The notes beneath the pieces are model-generated. The model searched no databases. It was not told where the DNA came from and worked only from the letters and a program-made list of their open reading frames with translations. A stretch of 7,322 nucleotides of DNA. Source: an uncultured Clostridia bacterium. GTDB taxonomy: Bacteria; Bacillota; Clostridia; Christensenellales; Borkfalkiaceae. The stretch is taken from contig CANREK010000061.1 of the NCBI GenBank assembly GCA_947629605.1, positions 1-7,322 on the forward strand. Direction: 5' to 3'. Of this stretch, positions 4,547-7,322 are shown piece by piece. How positions within the stretch are numbered: the stretch's first letter is position 1; the number at the start of each line of letters is the position of its first letter. The position numbers and the translations under genes are program-made.

Positions 4547-6010
4547 TTATATCGCCTTTTTCCTATAAATAATGACGCGTTGGCCCTCTTTGACGGGGAA
4601 TTCGATGTCGGGATTGGAGCGTTCCACATCCTCGGGAGACTTTTTGAGCCTCTTGGCAAGCTCCCACAATCCGTCGCCCGCCTTGGGAATGTAGACGCTG
4701 ATCGCGCTGTCGCTCTCGACAAACTTCTCTCCCTCTTCCGCGCCCGCCACGAGGTGCGCCGTGTACGTCTTTTTGTCTTTGAGAAGGACCTTGACGGTCG
4801 CCTCGGCGTCGATCTCTCCCTCCTGCTTCTGCCGGGCGGACATGCCGCAGACCATGACTTCCGCCTCCGCGTCATCCGCATCGACGGCGACGGAGAAGGG
4901 CAGACCGATCTCCACGGCGCGGTAGTCCCCTTCGCTCGACTTCACGAGGAGGGTCGCACTCGCCACGCCCTCGGCTCTGAGCCCGTCGCCCTTGACGAGT
5001 TCGGCCTCCGACCGTTGCAGCGTGACGGCTTCGAGGGTATCCGAAAAATTGACGCTACCCGAGAGGACAGCCTTGCCGCTCACCCGCTCGGTGACGCGCC
5101 GATAGTCCCCGATACCGACGAAGCTCCCGTCAAAGTAGGTAAGCTCGGTCTCACAATCCAGAGAGAAGGCGTCTACGGCGCCGTCGAGGGCAACTTCTTC
5201 ATAGACGCAACCGTCGGCGGAGAGCGTAAAACGCGCATATATGTTGCATTTTCCATCCTCTTCCTCGGCATGGATGGAGGCGTCGACGACGCTGACTTTG
5301 ACCTCCGCGCCGCAGCCGATCGAGGCGCTGTCGCAGGGGATCTCCACGCGGAAGGGCACGAGGCGTTCAAAGGATGTGAGGCCGCCCTCCCCCTTCAACG
5401 CGAGCACGCCCAAGTTGATCTCCCCCTCCGCTTTGACGAGCCCCGTCTCGCAGACGACGTCGGTGACGGAGACCGTCTCGGAGTGTTGCAGAATGTCGCC
5501 GAGGAGCTCCGTCGTGAACTCATCCTCGGCCTCGGCCGCCCCGCCGCAGAGGTGAGCGGAAACCGCCTTCACCGTCTCCCGCTTCATGATGAGGTCGCCG
5601 CCCGAGAGGTAGTCAAAGCTCTCCTCGCCGTAGAGGGTGATGTCCGTGCCGAGCAGGGCCGTGAGATACACGCTTGCGCCCTCGCGCCGCACGGAGACGT
5701 TTTCGACGGCGACGACGGCCTTTGCCGTGAGGGCGGGATAGACGCTCTCATCCCTCGCTATGGCGGTGAATTCCACCCCTTTTTCGGCGCGGCAGATGTG
5801 CTTTTCGGCATCCTCATAGACGATGGAAAAATGCGCCTTGCCGAAGTAGCGCACTTCGCCGTTGCCCGCATCCGCACCCGTGAGCGCGGCATGCGCGTGC
5901 GATGTCAAAATGGTCTCCACCTCGCCGCCGAAGCGGCATTCGACCGCCGTCTGCGCGGTGAGCTCCTTGAACTTTCCGAACGTGCGGAAGGTCTGCGTCT
6001 GAATTTTCAT
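4547..6010 (-). CDS. sipL: SipL-like spore coat morphogenesis protein (SPOCS/DUF3794 and LysM)
   Basis: The 487-residue protein has no signal peptide or membrane segment. Its C-terminus is a clear LysM domain (about residues 438-484): ISVYIPKAGDGLWELAKRL, then SPEDVERSNPDIEF and EGQRVIIYRKK. The first 430 residues are beta-rich with repeated blocks of the kind found in DUF3794/SPOCS domains, for example around residues 50-120, 185-285 and 310-415. In Clostridioides difficile the SPOCS-LysM protein SipL binds SpoIVA through its LysM and attaches the coat to the forespore; it is the functional counterpart of SpoVID. I infer that role from domain order and a length close to that family. The start is ATG 6010 (MKIQTQTF), because AAGGAG (6024-6019) lies 8 nt upstream. 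A GTG at 6019 overlaps that site and is rejected. A sigma-E-like promoter precedes it and veg is divergent. Other SPOCS proteins exist, so the symbol is tentative. Confidence 0.82.
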   Translation of the reverse strand: MKIQTQTFRTFGKFKELTAQTAVECRFGGEVETILTSHAHAALTGADAGNGEVRYFGKAHFSIVYEDAEKHICRAEKGVEFTAIARDESVYPALTAKAVVAVENVSVRREGASVYLTALLGTDITLYGEESFDYLSGGDLIMKRETVKAVSAHLCGGAAEAEDEFTTELLGDILQHSETVSVTDVVCETGLVKAEGEINLGVLALKGEGGLTSFERLVPFRVEIPCDSASIGCGAEVKVSVVDASIHAEEEDGKCNIYARFTLSADGCVYEEVALDGAVDAFSLDCETELTYFDGSFVGIGDYRRVTERVSGKAVLSGSVNFSDTLEAVTLQRSEAELVKGDGLRAEGVASATLLVKSSEGDYRAVEIGLPFSVAVDADDAEAEVMVCGMSARQKQEGEIDAEATVKVLLKDKKTYTAHLVAGAEEGEKFVESDSAISVYIPKAGDGLWELAKRLKKSPEDVERSNPDIEFPVKEGQRVIIYRKKAI

Positions 6011-6018
6011 GATGATCA

Positions 6019-6024
6019 CTCCTT
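6019..6024 (-). promoter_or_regulatory. Ribosome binding site of the sipL-like gene
   Basis: AAGGAG on the minus strand with an 8-nt spacer to ATG 6010. It overlaps the alternative in-frame GTG at 6019-6017 and so settles the start. Confidence 0.9.
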
Positions 6025-6043
6025 GCCTTGATTTTCTCCCTTC

Positions 6044-6072
6044 ATTCTATGCCCCGAATTTGCGGGTTATGC
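6044..6072 (-). promoter_or_regulatory. Sigma-E-type sporulation promoter for the sipL-like gene
   Basis: On the minus strand, GCATAAC (6072-6066) and CATAGAAT (6051-6044) are separated by 14 nt. This fits the mother-cell sigma-E pattern of a kmATA-type -35 element and a CATAnnnT -10 element with a 13-14 nt gap. Transcription would start near 6037, about 27 nt before the ATG. SipL is a mother-cell protein under sigma-E in C. difficile, so position and type agree. Confidence 0.6.
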
Positions 6073-6111
6073 GCTCGTTTCCCTGTCGGAAAAGGTTTAT
6101 TTTCGGGAAAA

Positions 6112-6372
6112 ATGGACCATCATTGTCACATGATAAAACAGCAAAGCGATATTACATCGGTCAAAAAGGCCATCTCCGATTACTTTCAAAAACAGGTGGA
6201 TGTGACGGTCAATCTCGGCAGGAATAAAATCTTGCGCTTCTGCGGGGAACTCTCGGGCGTCTATCCCGCCCTCTTCACCGTCTCCCCCAACGACAAAAAT
6301 TTTTTGGGCAAGACTTCCTATTCCTACGCCGAGGTGCTGTGCGGAAGCGTAAAAATCAAGCCGATCCCGTAA
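6112..6372 (+). CDS. veg: Veg family protein
   Basis: Small cytoplasmic protein of the Veg family (PF06257). In B. subtilis Veg has been linked to biofilm matrix gene expression; its biochemical role is unclear. The body matches the family along its length: a helix near SVKKAISDYFQKQVDVTV, a GRNKILRFCGEL strand pair (Veg: GRRKTxERxGxL), VYPALFTV (Veg: TYPSVFVI), and the diagnostic SYSYAEVLCGSVKI ending (Veg: SYSYADILTETVEL). From ATG 6112 it is 86 residues; from ATG 6130 it would be 80. I prefer 6112 because GGGA lies just ahead, though the spacing of 3-4 nt is tight. The frame is open back to 6028, but that would overlap the sipL promoter. It has cysteines at residues 5, 44 and 77, unlike the B. 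subtilis protein as I recall it. No strong sigma-A promoter is visible ahead, and no terminator follows. Confidence 0.88.
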   Translation: MDHHCHMIKQQSDITSVKKAISDYFQKQVDVTVNLGRNKILRFCGELSGVYPALFTVSPNDKNFLGKTSYSYAEVLCGSVKIKPIP

Positions 6373-6410
6373 ATTTTTTGGCACTTATGTCACCGTTTCG
6401 AAGATTTGTA

Positions 6411-6419
6411 TGGTATGAT
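6411..6419 (+). promoter_or_regulatory. Extended -10 promoter candidate for the membrane-protein gene
   Basis: TGG followed by TATGAT matches an extended -10 element, with no convincing -35 at the right distance. Transcription would begin near 6426. AAAAGGA at 6434-6440 is then the ribosome binding site for ATG 6452. Confidence 0.5.
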
Positions 6420-6451
6420 AGAAGTGCGGCGGGAAAAGGACGGTTTTTTGG

Positions 6452-6976
6452 ATGTCGGTCATTCAACTCTATGGCGCCCTCGCACGCTACGGCGTGGACG
6501 TCTTGCTTCTCGCGCTCGGGGTGACGTTTCTCACGTCGCTCCTCAAAAAAACGGTCATGAAGTCGGTCACGAGAAAGGTCTTTGTCTTTCTGCCCTTCGG
6601 CCTCGGGATCCTCATCTATGCACTGTACAGCATTCTGTCACGGGGCGGCATGTGTTTTACGTCGGAAGAGATCTTCACGATCGTAAAACGCGGGTTCTCC
6701 ACGGGGTGTGCGGCCACCCTGTACTATGTGGTCTATGAACAGTTCCTCCGCGGAAAGTTTCATTTAGACCCGCTTCTGCCCCTGCTTGCGTGCGTGCCCG
6801 AGGAGAAACGGAGCGAGGCCTCTGAGGCCATTCGCACCGCCTGTGCAGACGCGGAGGGCGACCTCGGCGAATGTATACGGGACGTACTTGCGACCTTTGC
6901 CGACCCACCTCTTTCCGAGGAAGAGCTCACGGGTCTTTCGGAGCTCCTCAAAGAGTACATCACATCCATTGCATGA
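6452..6976 (+). CDS. Unrecognised membrane protein with three predicted helices
   Basis: I do not recognise this 174-residue protein. The N-terminal half is membrane-embedded: helices at about 13-31 (GVDVLLLALGVTFLTSLL), 43-62 (VFVFLPFGLGILIYALYSIL) and 81-99 (GFSTGCAATLYYVVYEQFL), with positively charged KK and RK residues between the first two. Residues 103-174 form a soluble, acidic, helical tail (PEEKRSEASEAIRTACADAEGD-type composition) ending in SELLKEYITSIA. The start is ATG 6452, with AAAAGGA 11 nt upstream. It follows veg after 79 bp and has its own likely promoter and terminator. The three short helices with a charged tail could suggest a holin- or phage-like membrane protein, but no phage gene adjoins and I make no functional call. 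Coding is supported by codon pattern, ribosome binding site and terminator. Confidence 0.85.
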   Translation: MSVIQLYGALARYGVDVLLLALGVTFLTSLLKKTVMKSVTRKVFVFLPFGLGILIYALYSILSRGGMCFTSEEIFTIVKRGFSTGCAATLYYVVYEQFLRGKFHLDPLLPLLACVPEEKRSEASEAIRTACADAEGDLGECIRDVLATFADPPLSEEELTGLSELLKEYITSIA

Positions 6977-6982
6977 CGTTTT

Positions 6983-7007
6983 CCGCCCCCTGTGGGCGGT
7001 TTTTTTT
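6983..7007 (+). terminator. Intrinsic terminator of the membrane-protein gene
   Basis: CCGCCC (6983-6988), loop CCTGT, GGGCGG (6994-6999), then eight T. It begins 6 nt after the stop codon. Structured repeat copy C starts only 3 nt after the T-tract. Confidence 0.93.
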
Positions 7008-7010
7008 GTT

Positions 7011-7234
7011 TTTCGAACATTTCTTTGCTTGCCGCGCGGCGAAACGGAAGCCGACCCGCGCGTCATCCTGAGCGTAGTCGAAGGATCTCGCGCGGCGGCG
7101 TAAAGAAACTGTTCGAGCGAACGCGCTCTGTTCATCAATCAATTTGGCCTCGGAAGCGTTATATGCAAGGACAATAAGCCGAAGGGGTTCGGCAAATTGA
7201 GTGCGCTTAGGCAGGGAGACCCTGCCACGCGCAG
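7011..7234 (+). repeat. Structured intergenic repeat, copy C
   Basis: A 224-bp element on the plus strand, the same direction as the gene before it. It opens TTTCGAACATTT, has the ATCCT/AGGAT unit (7065-7086), the GTTCATCAATC box (7130-7140) and the invariant GGCAGGG-AGA-CCCTGCC stem (7210-7226) with TGCGC/GCGCA flanks. In place of the GGTTCCC/GGGTACC hairpin of A and B it has GCCGAA-GGGG-TTCGGC, a perfect 6-bp stem of different sequence. Just outside that hairpin TCAATTT and AAATTGA can pair over 7 bp. Confidence 0.87.
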
Positions 7235-7246
7235 GGATTGGGAATG

Positions 7247-7322
7247 TTTCGAACATTTCTTTGCTTGCCGCGCGGCGAAACGGAAGCCGACCCGCGCGTC
7301 ATCCTGAGCGTAGTCGAAGGAT
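7247..7322 (+). repeat. Structured intergenic repeat, copy D (cut by window end)
   Basis: The last 76 bases are identical to 7011-7086, giving a tandem repeat with a period of 236 bp. The junction reads GGGAATG then TTTCGAACATT, and AATGTT-TCG-AACATT (7243-7257) forms a hairpin across it. The GC-rich module that follows the core in copies A and B is absent here; copy D takes its place. Confidence 0.9.

Noticed and set aside
4421..6031. A 536-codon open frame antisense to the sipL-like gene
   Set aside because: It is a shadow of the SPOCS-LysM gene, which has a good ribosome binding site, promoter and domain match. The frame begins in repeat copy B.

Overview
The window is high-GC DNA (nearer 60% than 50% by eye) from the chromosome of an endospore-forming member of the Clostridia, probably an uncultured or gut-type lineage. 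The main evidence is a SipL-type spore morphogenesis protein (SPOCS/DUF3794 repeats plus a C-terminal LysM), a Veg-family protein, a Gram-positive-type DnaK, and a clostridial orotate-phosphoribosyltransferase-like protein. No rRNA, tRNA, CRISPR array, transposase or phage gene was seen.

Layout, left to right. Positions 1-357: non-coding repeats (a two-part hairpin, a GC-rich module, and copy A of a structured repeat). Positions 358-3115, minus strand: grpE then dnaK, separated by 400 bp of hairpin-rich repeat DNA. Positions 3116-3283: divergent promoter region. Positions 3284-3916, plus strand: the phosphoribosyltransferase-like gene, followed by a strong intrinsic terminator. Positions 3965-4546: about 580 bp of repeat mosaic ending in copy B. 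Positions 4547-6010, minus strand: sipL-like gene with a sigma-E-like promoter. Positions 6112-6372, plus strand: veg, divergent from sipL. Positions 6452-6976, plus strand: an unrecognised three-helix membrane protein, then a terminator. Positions 7011-7322: copy C of the structured repeat, and the start of a second tandem copy cut by the window edge.

The genes are housekeeping or sporulation functions. GrpE is the nucleotide exchange factor for DnaK, so those two work together. SipL and Veg share a divergent intergenic region. The stress genes lack the usual upstream hrcA, and no CIRCE operator is visible.

The unusual content is intergenic. Nearly every gap is packed with small, modular, hairpin-forming repeats. 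All three copies of the main repeat lie just downstream of a gene, in the same orientation as that gene. Several hairpins keep their pairing while their sequence changes between copies: GGTTCCC/GGGTACC against GCCGAA/TTCGGC in the core, and ATCCT/AGGAT, ATTCT/AGAAT and ATGCT/AGCAT in a 22-nt unit. This suggests selection on, or propagation through, a folded RNA or single-stranded DNA. It is the best candidate here for something undescribed, although related repeats may already be known in these bacteria.
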